A DNA stretch of 42,868 nucleotides from Hyphomicrobiales bacterium (lineage in GTDB: Bacteria > Pseudomonadota > Alphaproteobacteria > Rhizobiales > Rhizobiaceae), in NCBI GenBank assembly GCA_017305925.1, contig JAFKJW010000085.1:1-42868 (forward strand). The letters run 5' to 3'. The notes below the pieces were generated by a model. It was not told where the DNA came from and ran no database searches. It worked only from the letters and a program-made list of their open reading frames with translations. Positions 1-6,997 of this stretch are shown here, piece by piece. Within the stretch, counting starts at the first letter, position 1. Every line of letters begins with the position of its first letter. The position numbers and the translations under genes are program-made.

Positions 1-1718
1 AGGCGCGGTGGACCCGGCGCGACTATGCGGGGCTGGCGCGCGCCGGCTTCATGCGCAACCCGGTCGCGCACCGGGCGGTCCGGATGATCGCCGAGGCCGC
101 CGCCGCCATGCCGTGGATGGCCTATGAGGACGGCCGGGATCTGGACCGGCATCCGCTGCTCGATCTGCTCGCCCGGCCGAACGGCGGGCAGGCGGGGCAG
201 GCCTTCATGGAGGCGCTCTACGGGCATCTGCTGATCTCGGGCAACGCCTATGCGCAACTCATCGGCAGCGGCGACGCGGCCCGCGAGCTGCATCTCCTGC
301 GGCCGGACCGGGTCTCGGTCGTCACCGACGCCTCCGGCTGGCCGGTGGCGCTGGCGGTGCAGGAGAAGGAGCGGCGCCGGCAGGTGGCGCTGGCCGCGCC
401 CACGAACGGCGAGGCGGCGCAGGACTGCGCGCTGCACCTGAAGCTGTTCCATCCGCTCGACGAGCACTACGGCTTTCCGCCGCTGGACGCGGCGCTCATG
501 GCGCTCGACACGCACAATGCGGCGGGGCGCTGGAACAAGGCGCTGCTCGACAATTCCGCGCGGCCCTCCGGCGCGCTGGTCTACGCGCCGAAGGAAGGCG
601 GCAACCTGACCGACGAGCAGTACGAGCGGCTGAAGAGCGAGCTGGAGGACGGCTATTCGGGCGCGACGCGGGCAGGCCGCCCGCTGCTTCTGGAAGGTGG
701 GCTGGACTGGAAGGCGATGAGCCTGTCGCCGAAGGACATGGACTTCTTCGAGGCGCGCAACGGCGCGGCGCGCGACATCGCGCTGGCGCTCGGCGTGCCG
801 CCGATGCTGCTCGGCATTCCGGGCGACAACACCTACGCCAACTACCAGGAGGCCAACCGCGCCTTCTACCGGCTGACCGTGCTGCCGCTGGTCTCGCGCA
901 CGGCGCGGGAGCTGTCTGCCTGGCTGGCGCCGCTCTACGGCGACGCGGTCAGGCTGTGGTTCGACGCCGACCAGGTGGAGGGGCTGACGGGCGAGCGCGA
1001 CGCGCTGTGGGCGCGGGTGGGTGCTGCCGGCTTCCTGACCGACGACGAGAAGCGCGAGGCCGTGGGCTACGGCGCGCACGGCGGCATCGACCGGAAGTAC
1101 CGCCCGGACCAGACGCGCGTGCCGGCCGGCAATCCGGACGGCGGGCAGTGGACGGATGAGGATGGACGGGTCGTTCCGGTCCAGAACCGACCGCGCGGCC
1201 CGCGTGGCGGCGGCGTTCGCCGGGTCGGCAGCGGTTGGCGTGATCTCACGCCGGAGCAGGAGACTCGCCTCGAGATCAGCCACTCGCAGATGCAGGCTGC
1301 TGTTCAGCGCGTGCAACAGCTGGATGCTCGCTGGAAACCGACGCCCGGCTTATATGAAACAGTCGAAGGAGAAATCGCGGCCAATGAAGCGGCACGCGCG
1401 GAAGCCGAGGACCGGCTCTATGAGCTTCAGACACAAAAGATTGGGCCTGGGCCGTATGGCTTGGAATCTCAGCCAGTCCGTCCTGGTGTTCGACGTCCCA
1501 ATCGGTCCGAGATCGAGGAGAACAATCGGATAGGTCGGAAATTTGGCTGCCATCATTGCGGCACAACTGATCCTGGTACACGAAGCGGCAACTTCATATT
1601 CGATCATGAAGATCCAACCGCATTGAGTGGCGGAAGACCGCAAAGGGCCTATCCTCACTGCCTCTCTTGCAGCTTGGCACAGGGCGGCTATGTGAAACAT
1701 CTTCTTGAAGGGTTTTAG
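1..1718 (+). CDS. GTA/phage portal protein fused to a C-terminal nuclease-like toxin domain (5' end outside window)
   Basis: The frame is open to the left edge, so the start lies upstream. Numbering here is from the Met at 51. Residues 1 to about 345 are an HK97-family portal (MRNPVAHRAVRMIAEAA, GVPPMLLGIPGDNTYANYQEA); portals form the dodecameric ring through which DNA is packaged and ejected. A family member would normally stop soon after LTDDEKREAVGYG. Here it continues through VPAGNPDGGQWT (357-368), a helical, charged linker, and a compact C-terminal domain with CHHC (500-503), DH (518-519) and CLSC (537-540), followed by QGG. The CxxC...DH...CxxC arrangement resembles HNH-like zinc/metal nuclease toxins at the ends of polymorphic toxins. 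The tail from about 1250 on is more AT-rich than the portal part. The portal call is firm. The toxin call is inferred from architecture, motif and the adjacent small gene. Confidence 0.87.
   Translation, partial: ARWTRRDYAGLARAGFMRNPVAHRAVRMIAEAAAAMPWMAYEDGRDLDRHPLLDLLARPNGGQAGQAFMEALYGHLLISGNAYAQLIGSGDAARELHLLRPDRVSVVTDASGWPVALAVQEKERRRQVALAAPTNGEAAQDCALHLKLFHPLDEHYGFPPLDAALMALDTHNAAGRWNKALLDNSARPSGALVYAPKEGGNLTDEQYERLKSELEDGYSGATRAGRPLLLEGGLDWKAMSLSPKDMDFFEARNGAARDIALALGVPPMLLGIPGDNTYANYQEANRAFYRLTVLPLVSRTARELSAWLAPLYGDAVRLWFDADQVEGLTGERDALWARVGAAGFLTDDEKREAVGYGAHGGIDRKYRPDQTRVPAGNPDGGQWTDEDGRVVPVQNRPRGPRGGGVRRVGSGWRDLTPEQETRLEISHSQMQAAVQRVQQLDARWKPTPGLYETVEGEIAANEAARAEAEDRLYELQTQKIGPGPYGLESQPVRPGVRRPNRSEIEENNRIGRKFGCHHCGTTDPGTRSGNFIFDHEDPTALSGGRPQRAYPHCLSCSLAQGGYVKHLLEGF
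939..1165 (+). repeat. Homology arm A: 3' end of the portal frame
   Basis: The first copy of a direct repeat of about 227 bp encodes the last portal residues (from GDAVRLWFDADQ) to the VPAGNPDGGQWTDE junction. It matches 2106-2332 at a constant offset of 1167 bp with about 9 differences and no gap. Similarity stops just after the junction motif, exactly where the toxin domains begin. Confidence 0.95.
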
Positions 1719-1720
1719 AG

Positions 1721-2083
1721 ATGCAAAGCTTGCAATTTTCTCCAAGCAATTCACAAGTTTTTATATCTGGAAGTTTGAAGGTAAAAGTTCCAATACTTGA
1801 CGGAACGGATTTGATACGATCAAATAATGACTGCGTATCTGTGACCTGTCTGCCTGATATAGATGGATCTACATTTTTCTTTTTCGGACGAGAAGAGGAA
1901 ATAAACTCACCACTGGGGCCAGCGTTCAATGGCGAAATTGCTACGCCCGACCGAAAGCTTCTCGTGTCAACGGTTCCGATGGAGGTTCTGTTTTCCACTG
2001 AGGTGCCTGATATCAGCACGCGTGTGACGGTCCGTCTGAATCATGATCGGTGGCCAGACCAAGTTGTAATCGGCTGGAGCTGA
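1721..2083 (+). CDS. Candidate immunity protein for the portal-fused toxin
   Basis: This 120-residue protein starts 2 bp after the portal-toxin stop, with GAAGG about 9 bp upstream of the ATG. It is probably cytoplasmic: there is no signal peptide or membrane segment, and the sequence looks beta-rich (STFFFFGREEE, TRVTVRLNHDRWPDQVVIGWS). I do not recognise a family. The immunity role is inferred from position, since small genes immediately downstream of polymorphic toxins usually encode the cognate inhibitor, and from its AT-rich composition, which matches the toxin tail rather than the phage genes. It ends 22 bp before the second homology arm. Confidence 0.65.
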   Translation: MQSLQFSPSNSQVFISGSLKVKVPILDGTDLIRSNNDCVSVTCLPDIDGSTFFFFGREEEINSPLGPAFNGEIATPDRKLLVSTVPMEVLFSTEVPDISTRVTVRLNHDRWPDQVVIGWS

Positions 2084-2105
2084 CAGCCAAGGTGACCAGC
2101 CGATT

Positions 2106-2332
2106 GGCGATGCGGTCAGGCTGTGGTTCGACGCGGACCAAGTGGAGGGGCTGACGGGAGAGCGCGACGCGCTGTGGGCGCGGGTGGGTGCTGCCGGCTT
2201 CCTGACCGACGACGAGAAGCGCGAGGCTGTGGGCTACGGCGCGCGCGGCGGCATCGACCGGAAGTATCGCCCGGACCAGACGCGCGTGCCGGCCGGGAAT
2301 CCGGACGGCGGGCAGTGGACGGATGAGGGTGG
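2106..2332 (+). repeat. Homology arm B: displaced copy of the portal 3' end
   Basis: The second copy of the repeat at 939-1165. Within the shared coding part, seven of eight substitutions are synonymous; the exception is His to Arg in YGA(H/R)GG. It begins at GGCGATGCGGTCAGG, 22 bp after the first immunity stop, and leads in frame into a different toxin domain. It has no portal body in front of it and no ribosome binding site. Confidence 0.95.
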
Positions 2333-2825
2333 GCCGCACGAAATTGCGGACAGAAGCGGACGAGAAGCACAGGGCGCAAGAAAATATTCGGTCAATCTGG
2401 CTGAGGAAGAGGCACCTATCGGAATCGGCCATACGATCCGAAAACATGTGGCGAAAAGCGATGCTGAATTGCTCGCGAATTTGGAGAGGAATACGTATAG
2501 AGGCTGGTTCTTCGACTATGTGGACGGCCAGGAGGGAACATTTGAATCTCTAGAGAGGGCCAACGATCTCACCAATCGCGTTCTTGAGATGAGTAAGGAT
2601 AAAGTCGATGAGGTGGCCTCAGGTGCGAAGGAGAGTGCACATCTTAAAGTGCGATTTGGATATGTGACCGGTCGAGAAGTGAGGCGAACAGCCGATCATC
2701 CAGAACCCTATTTTCGAAAGACCTATGGCGTGGCGGTTGTTATACGACATGATTCACGATCGAAACGTGGATATTACATCGTTACCTCTCATCCAAGAAA
2801 TTTCGGAAAAGATGATGAGCTTTGA
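2142..2825 (+). CDS. Orphan RNase A-like (CdiA-CT type) toxin cassette behind a portal 3' fragment
   Basis: The frame opens inside homology arm B. The first available start is a GTG at 2142 with no Shine-Dalgarno sequence, so it is probably silent or poorly translated where it lies. Residues 1-62 repeat the portal tail and the VPAGNPDGGQWT junction. Residues about 93-220 resemble the bacterial RNase A-like/BECR toxin domain of CdiA C-termini: GHTIRKH (96-102) with two histidines near the domain start, and a final GYYIVTSHP (210-218) matching the family's Gly-Tyr...Thr-x-x-Pro ending. Such toxins cleave RNA in target cells. If arm B recombined with the intact portal gene, this domain would replace the nuclease-like one. 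The toxin family is a motif-based judgement from memory. Confidence 0.7.
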   Translation: MEGLTGERDALWARVGAAGFLTDDEKREAVGYGARGGIDRKYRPDQTRVPAGNPDGGQWTDEGGPHEIADRSGREAQGARKYSVNLAEEEAPIGIGHTIRKHVAKSDAELLANLERNTYRGWFFDYVDGQEGTFESLERANDLTNRVLEMSKDKVDEVASGAKESAHLKVRFGYVTGREVRRTADHPEPYFRKTYGVAVVIRHDSRSKRGYYIVTSHPRNFGKDDEL

Positions 2826-3114
2826 ACAGGATATCATGATCATGGAGCCGGTTCTCGCAAAATTTTTCGAAGGATTTTGGCTGAAGTTCCCCGAATATTC
2901 TTCGTCTTATGACGATGCGGCCAAATGGGGTTTGCAGGATCTGTCGGCGGATGAAAAGGCCCGCTTGGCGCCTCTTCTCGATGAGCTCATCGGTCCTCGT
3001 CATAGCGCGGATGATCTCGTGGAGTTGTGGAGACGTTCTCCTGCAGAGCCGCAACTGTCGAACGGAGAGCAGATACGCGAGCTTTTGAAAGCGGCCCGAG
3101 CGAGGATCGGATAG
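2812..3114 (+). CDS. Candidate immunity protein for the RNase A-like toxin (CdiI-like)
   Basis: The start is the ATG at 2812 (or 2815), overlapping the toxin's last codons by 14 bp, so the two are likely translationally coupled. A longer frame from 2725 exists but would sit inside the toxin domain. The product is about 100 residues, acidic and probably helical, with no signal peptide (MMSFEQDIMIMEP, FWLKFPEYSSSYDDAAKWGL, DLVELWRRSP). Position, size and overlap fit a CdiI-type inhibitor. I cannot assign a specific immunity family. The first half shares the AT-rich composition of the toxin, while the 3' end returns toward host composition. Confidence 0.65.
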   Translation: MMSFEQDIMIMEPVLAKFFEGFWLKFPEYSSSYDDAAKWGLQDLSADEKARLAPLLDELIGPRHSADDLVELWRRSPAEPQLSNGEQIRELLKAARARIG

Positions 3115-3179
3115 CTGCCCGGTATCACGATGTCGCGCGGGCAGCGGCGCGGCGACAGTATCCCGGCCTGAAAGCATCG

Positions 3180-3512
3180 ATGCCGAAGTTCAAATTTTCC
3201 GAGGAGGCGCGCCGTTTCCTGTTGGCGACGACCTACGGGCGCGGCTTCCCGCATTCTGCGGACAGGAGCCGGATACCGTTCGTCCTGTGGACATTCAACA
3301 CGAGCCGGATCGGCGCGGCAGGATTCTCGGTGGAGGAATGGGGACCCCGATATCAGTTGTTTGCCGGCCCGGTGACTGACTTCGCATCCGAGCTTCTCGC
3401 GGAACTGTGCGCCGGAAAGCCTATCGCGTTTCGACTGGACCCCGCTATGCCGCAGGCCGCATCCTATTTCGTGTCGCTGGACGACGATCGGTTGAGCATT
3501 CGGCCGGAGTGA
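3180..3512 (+). CDS. Hypothetical protein, possible orphan immunity gene
   Basis: This 110-residue protein uses the ATG at 3180 (MPKFKFSEEARRFLLATTYG); the frame extends upstream to 3027 but would overlap the preceding gene. It has no signal peptide, membrane helix or recognised motif. It is high-GC, unlike the two toxin-immunity pairs before it, and no toxin frame or homology arm precedes it. It could be the leftover inhibitor of a lost toxin cassette, or an unrelated small gene between portal and protease. No start-proximal Shine-Dalgarno is obvious, so both reality and start are moderately uncertain. Confidence 0.5.
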   Translation: MPKFKFSEEARRFLLATTYGRGFPHSADRSRIPFVLWTFNTSRIGAAGFSVEEWGPRYQLFAGPVTDFASELLAELCAGKPIAFRLDPAMPQAASYFVSLDDDRLSIRPE

Positions 3513-3557
3513 ACCTCTCGCGTCGCGGCGGCGCGCGAGGAAGAGGATTTTCAGATC

Positions 3558-3902
3558 ATGACGGACATGAACAACGCGGCCTGGCTGTGGGCCGCGAAGA
3601 CGGCCGGCGCTGTCGCGGGCTCGGCGATCTCGCTCGCCTATCTCCTGCCGCAGGGGCGGCGCGAGGCGGCGGCGCGCTTTGCCGTCGGCGTCGTGTCGGG
3701 CCTCGTCTTCGGCGGCACGGCCGGCGTGAAGATCGCGGCGGAGCTGGGCGTCGCCGACCTGCTCGGCCGCACCGAGACGCTGGTGATGGGTTCGGCGGCG
3801 GCGAGCGTGCTCGCCTGGTGGGCGCTGGGTTTTGCGGTGAAGAGCCTGGAGCGCGGCGTCGGCCGCAGGTTCGATGAAACGAGGAAGCGCGATGAACGCT
3901 GA
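3558..3902 (+). CDS. DUF6107-like small membrane protein of the GTA cluster
   Basis: A 114-residue protein with GGAAGAGG upstream of its ATG. It has hydrophobic segments at roughly 8-27, 38-57 and 72-93 (AAKTAGAVAGSAISLAYLLP; AVGVVSGLVFGGTAG; ASVLAWWALGFAV) and a charged C-terminus, so it is an inner-membrane protein. A protein of this type regularly sits between portal and prohead protease in rhizobial GTA clusters and is labelled DUF6107. A holin-like or assembly role is possible but unproven. The end overlaps the start of the protease gene by 11 bp. Confidence 0.75.
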   Translation: MTDMNNAAWLWAAKTAGAVAGSAISLAYLLPQGRREAAARFAVGVVSGLVFGGTAGVKIAAELGVADLLGRTETLVMGSAAASVLAWWALGFAVKSLERGVGRRFDETRKRDER

Positions 3903-4566
3903 TTTTCGATCCGGCATGGGCGAGCGCAAGTTCGTCGAGCTCGGCGGCGCCGACGTGGAGGCGGACGGCACGTTCTCCGGCTACGCCAGCCTGTTCGGCA
4001 AGGTGGATCTGGCCAAGGACGTGGTCGAGCGCGGCGCCTTCGCCGCGTCGCTCAGGCAACGCGGCGCGGCGGGCGTGCGCATGCTCTTCCAGCACGATCC
4101 GGACCAGCCGATCGGCACCTGGACGGAGATCCGCGAGGATGCCCGCGGCCTCTTCGTGCGCGGCCGGCTGGCGGGCGACGTGGCCCGCGCCCGCGAGGTG
4201 CTGGCGCTCCTGCGCGGCAAGGCGCTGGACGGCCTGTCGATCGGCTTCCGCACGGTGCGCGCCCGCGCCGACCGGACGGCCGGCGTGCGCCGCATCCTGG
4301 AGGCGGATCTGTGGGAGATCTCGGTGGTGACGTTTCCCATGCTGCCCGAGGCGCGGGTGGCGCAGGTGAAGGGGCGGCTGCCCACCGTCCGCGAATTCGA
4401 ACGCTGGCTGACGCGGGATGCGGGCCTGACGCGAAGCGACGCCCGCACGGTGATCGCCAGGGGCTTCGCGCATCTCACCCGCGGGCGGGACGCCGCATCG
4501 AAGAACGCCGGCGGCCTTGCCGGCACGATCCGCGCGGCGACGCGCCTGATGAGGAAGGAAATCTGA
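3892..4566 (+). CDS. HK97-family prohead (capsid maturation) protease, S78
   Basis: A 224-residue serine protease that trims the capsid N-terminal scaffold during head maturation (RcGTA g4 equivalent). Family marks are the N-terminal GYASLFGKVD...VVERGAF, His68 in FQHDPDQPIG, Ser116 in LDGLSIGF and Glu142 in DLWEISVVTFPM, the usual triad positions. The ATG at 3892 is chosen over one at 3874 because GAGG at 3881-3884 is correctly spaced. The stop overlaps the capsid start (TGATG). The C-terminal stretch after PEARVAQVKG is Arg-rich and typical of the GTA branch. Confidence 0.92.
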   Translation: MNADFRSGMGERKFVELGGADVEADGTFSGYASLFGKVDLAKDVVERGAFAASLRQRGAAGVRMLFQHDPDQPIGTWTEIREDARGLFVRGRLAGDVARAREVLALLRGKALDGLSIGFRTVRARADRTAGVRRILEADLWEISVVTFPMLPEARVAQVKGRLPTVREFERWLTRDAGLTRSDARTVIARGFAHLTRGRDAASKNAGGLAGTIRAATRLMRKEI

Positions 4567-5810
4567 TGGAAGATTCTGGTTTGACGGTCGCGCCGGAGGT
4601 GAAATCGGCGGGCGGCGACGTGCACGACGCGTTCCACGAGTTCATGACGACGTTCGAGGTTTTTCGGGAGGACAACGACCGCCGCCTGGCCGAGATCGAG
4701 GCGAAGTCGGCGGATGTGGTGACGACCGAGAAGGTGGAGCGCATCTCGCGTGCGCTCGACGAGCAGAAGCGGGCGCTGGACCAGCTTGCGCTGAAGCGGC
4801 TGCGGCCGTCGCTCGACAGGGCCGGCGCGGCCCTGCCCAGCGAGCACAAGCAGGCTTTCGAGGCCTATGTGCGCAATGGCGACGACCGCCAGCTCCGCGG
4901 GCTCGACACCAAGGCCATGTCCTACGGCTCCGGCCAGGACGGCGGCTATCTGGTGCCGGGCGAGACGGAGGCCGAGATCGGCAAACGTCTGGCGGCGCTC
5001 TCGCCGATCCGCTCGATCGCCTCGGTCCGGCAGGTCTCCTCGGCGGTGCTGAAGAAGCCCTTCGCGGTGACGGGGCCGGCGACCGGCTGGGTGGCCGAGA
5101 CGGCGTCGCGGTCGCAGACCGGCACGCCGACGCTGGCCGAGCTGGCCTTCCCGGCCATGGAGCTCTACGCCATGCCGGCGGCGACGCCGACGCTTCTGGA
5201 GGATGCCGTCGTCGATCTTGACGAATGGCTCTCCGGCGAGGTGGAGGCCGCCTTCGCCCAGCAGGAGGGCGCGGCCTTCGTCAATGGCGACGGCGTGAAC
5301 AAGCCGGAGGGCTTCCTCCATGCCGACACCGTGGCGGAGGCGAGCTGGGCCTGGGGCAAGCTCGGCTACGTGAAGACCGGCGTGGCGGGCGACTTCCCCG
5401 CCTCCAACAAGTCGGACGTGCTGATCGACATCGCCTATGCGCTGAAGGCCGGCTACCGCCAGAATGCGACCTGGGTGATGAACCGCAAGACGCAGGCCGC
5501 CATCCGCAAGCTGAAGGACGCCGACGGCAACTACATCTGGCAGCCGCCGGCCGCCCCCGGCAGCCGCGCCATGCTGATGGGCTTCCCGCTGGTGGAGGCC
5601 GAGGACATGCCCGACATCGCCACCGACGCCTTCCCGATCGCCTTCGGCGATTTCCGGCGCGGCTATCTGGTGGTCGACCGCACCGGCGTGCGCGTGCTGC
5701 GCGATCCGTATTCCGCAAAGCCTTACGTGCTGTTCTACACGACCAAGCGCGTCGGCGGCGGCGTGCAGGATTTCGATGCGATCAAGCTGCTGAAGTTCGG
5801 CACGGCCTAG
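4566..5810 (+). CDS. Phage/GTA major capsid protein, HK97 family
   Basis: A 414-residue capsid protein. Residues 1 to about 95 form the charged, coiled-coil-prone scaffold region (DNDRRLAEIEAKSADVV, ISRALDEQKRALDQL) that the preceding protease should remove. From about residue 110 the HK97 fold begins (AMSYGSGQDGGYLVPGE; EEAFVNGDG-type loop seen as GAAFVNGDGVNKPEGFL), ending in TGVRVLRDPYSAKPYVLFYTTKRVGGGVQDFDAIK written here only in part: DPYSAKPYVLFYTTKR. The start overlaps the protease stop by one base. An intrinsic terminator follows 57 bp after the stop, as suits a gene needed in excess over its neighbours. Confidence 0.95.
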   Translation: MEDSGLTVAPEVKSAGGDVHDAFHEFMTTFEVFREDNDRRLAEIEAKSADVVTTEKVERISRALDEQKRALDQLALKRLRPSLDRAGAALPSEHKQAFEAYVRNGDDRQLRGLDTKAMSYGSGQDGGYLVPGETEAEIGKRLAALSPIRSIASVRQVSSAVLKKPFAVTGPATGWVAETASRSQTGTPTLAELAFPAMELYAMPAATPTLLEDAVVDLDEWLSGEVEAAFAQQEGAAFVNGDGVNKPEGFLHADTVAEASWAWGKLGYVKTGVAGDFPASNKSDVLIDIAYALKAGYRQNATWVMNRKTQAAIRKLKDADGNYIWQPPAAPGSRAMLMGFPLVEAEDMPDIATDAFPIAFGDFRRGYLVVDRTGVRVLRDPYSAKPYVLFYTTKRVGGGVQDFDAIKLLKFGTA

Positions 5811-5867
5811 GCGTTCGGCCCGGCATCGGCCGCCTGCGCGATCCACCCCTGTCGCGCGCGGCCGCGG

Positions 5868-5901
5868 CGGCCCCGGCGGAGACGCCGGGGCCGTTTTTCT
5901 T
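5868..5901 (+). terminator. Strong intrinsic terminator after the capsid gene
   Basis: A perfect 11-bp GC-rich stem (5868-5878 with 5883-5893) with loop GAGA is followed by TTTTTCTT. It lies inside the structural operon, between capsid and head-tail connector, so downstream genes depend on readthrough or a separate promoter. Confidence 0.9.
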
Positions 5902-5925
5902 TCCTATCATCGGACAGGAGCACGC

Positions 5926-6495
5926 ATGGCGCTTTACCGAACCGTGGAACCCGCGGCCGAGCCGGTGACGCTCGCCGAGGCCAAGGCCAATCTGCGCATC
6001 GACCATGACGGCGACGACACGCTGATTACCGGCCTGATCCGGGCGGCGCGCGACGAGGTGGAGAAAAGCGCCGGACTGGCGCTGATTTCCCAATCATGGC
6101 GGCTGGCGCTGGACGACTGGCCGCGCGAGGGCTGCGCCCTCCTGATGCGGCACCCGGTCCGCGAGGTTCTTTCCGTGACAGCCTATGGGCCGGACGGCGA
6201 GGCGAGCCTGATCGACCCCGGCACCTACCAGCTCGACGCGCTGTCGCGGCCGGCGCGGCTGCATTTCGATGCGCCGGCAGCGCCTCTCAGGGCGATGAAC
6301 GGCATCGAGATCGACTTCGCCGCCGGCTTCGGCGAGGCGGGGCCGGACGTGCCCGACCTCCTGAAGCGGGCGGTCCTGACGCTCGTCGCGCACTGGTACG
6401 AGTTCCGCGCCGCCTTCGGGCCGGACAGCCAGCCGGTCTCGTTTCCGGTCGGCTACGAGCGGATGCTGCGCGGCTACAGGACGGGCAGGCTCTGA
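5926..6495 (+). CDS. Head-tail connector / phage gp6-like adaptor (RcGTA g6 type)
   Basis: A 189-residue protein starting MALYRTVEPAAEPVTLAEAKANLRID, the hallmark opening of the gp6-like head-tail connector family (EPVTLAEAK...LRID...DD..I..LI.AAR). It forms the ring below the portal that links head to tail. The C-terminal WYEFRAAFGPDSQPVSFPVG segment is also typical. GGACAGGAG precedes the ATG. It is the first gene after the capsid terminator, and its stop overlaps the next start (TGATG). Confidence 0.9.
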   Translation: MALYRTVEPAAEPVTLAEAKANLRIDHDGDDTLITGLIRAARDEVEKSAGLALISQSWRLALDDWPREGCALLMRHPVREVLSVTAYGPDGEASLIDPGTYQLDALSRPARLHFDAPAAPLRAMNGIEIDFAAGFGEAGPDVPDLLKRAVLTLVAHWYEFRAAFGPDSQPVSFPVGYERMLRGYRTGRL

Positions 6496-6830
6496 TGCGC
6501 TCCGGCTTCGTCGATCCCGGCGCGCTGCGGGTGCGGCTGACCCTGGAATCCGTCTCGACGGCACCGGACGGGCAGGGCGGCTTTGCCGAGACGTGGAACG
6601 CGGTCGCCGCGCTTCCGGCGCGGATCGAGCCGGTGGACGCAAGGGCGGGATTCGGCGCGGACCAGACGCTGGAGACGGTCACGCACCGCGTCACCGTTCG
6701 GTTCCGCGACGGGCTGGCGAGCGGCATGCGGTTCCGCAAGGCGGGACGCATCTTCGACATCCTGACGGTCCATGATCCTGATGAAAGCGGCCGCTATCTT
6801 GTTTGCAGGACAAAGGAGAAAGGGCTTTGA
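6495..6830 (+). CDS. Head-tail adaptor / head closure protein (RcGTA g7 type)
   Basis: A 111-residue protein matching the phage head closure (SPP1 gp16-like) family: an N-terminal strand LRVRLTLESVS, DGQGGFAETWN, then ETVTHRVTVRFRDGL and the closing MRFRKAGRIFDILTVHDPDE. It caps the connector after DNA packaging. The ATG overlaps the previous stop by one base, and the stop in turn overlaps a TTG start of the next small gene, so translation is tightly coupled. Confidence 0.88.
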   Translation: MRSGFVDPGALRVRLTLESVSTAPDGQGGFAETWNAVAALPARIEPVDARAGFGADQTLETVTHRVTVRFRDGLASGMRFRKAGRIFDILTVHDPDESGRYLVCRTKEKGL

Positions 6831-6997
6831 ATATCGCCGTTCGCCTGACCCTCGACGGCATGGTGCGCGCGCTGCGCTGGAAGCTGCACACGCTGTCGGA
6901 GGAAGCAATCACGGAAGCGCCGGAGGCCGGCCGGCGTTCCGAGAGGCGGGAAGCGGCCAGACGCGAGGAGGGTGCCGATGAGCGCGCCGGCGAATGA
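6827..6997 (+). CDS. Small Arg/Glu-rich protein of the GTA cluster, TTG start
   Basis: A 56-residue frame using TTG at 6827, with AGGAGAAAGG directly upstream; the TTGA overlap with the preceding stop mirrors the ATGA couplings of its neighbours. An in-frame ATG at 6803 is the alternative. The product has a short amphipathic N-terminus (NIAVRLTLDGMVRALRWKLH) and a strongly charged tail (RRSERREAARREEGADER). I do not recognise a named family. It overlaps the start of the tail terminator gene by 20 bp. It may be a small conserved component or only a coupling leader. Confidence 0.5.
   Translation: MNIAVRLTLDGMVRALRWKLHTLSEEAITEAPEAGRRSERREAARREEGADERAGE

Noticed and set aside
2725-2811. Upstream start for the second immunity gene at 2725
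   Set aside because: It would add 29 residues read out of frame through the conserved end of the toxin domain. ATG 2812 gives the usual short toxin-immunity overlap.
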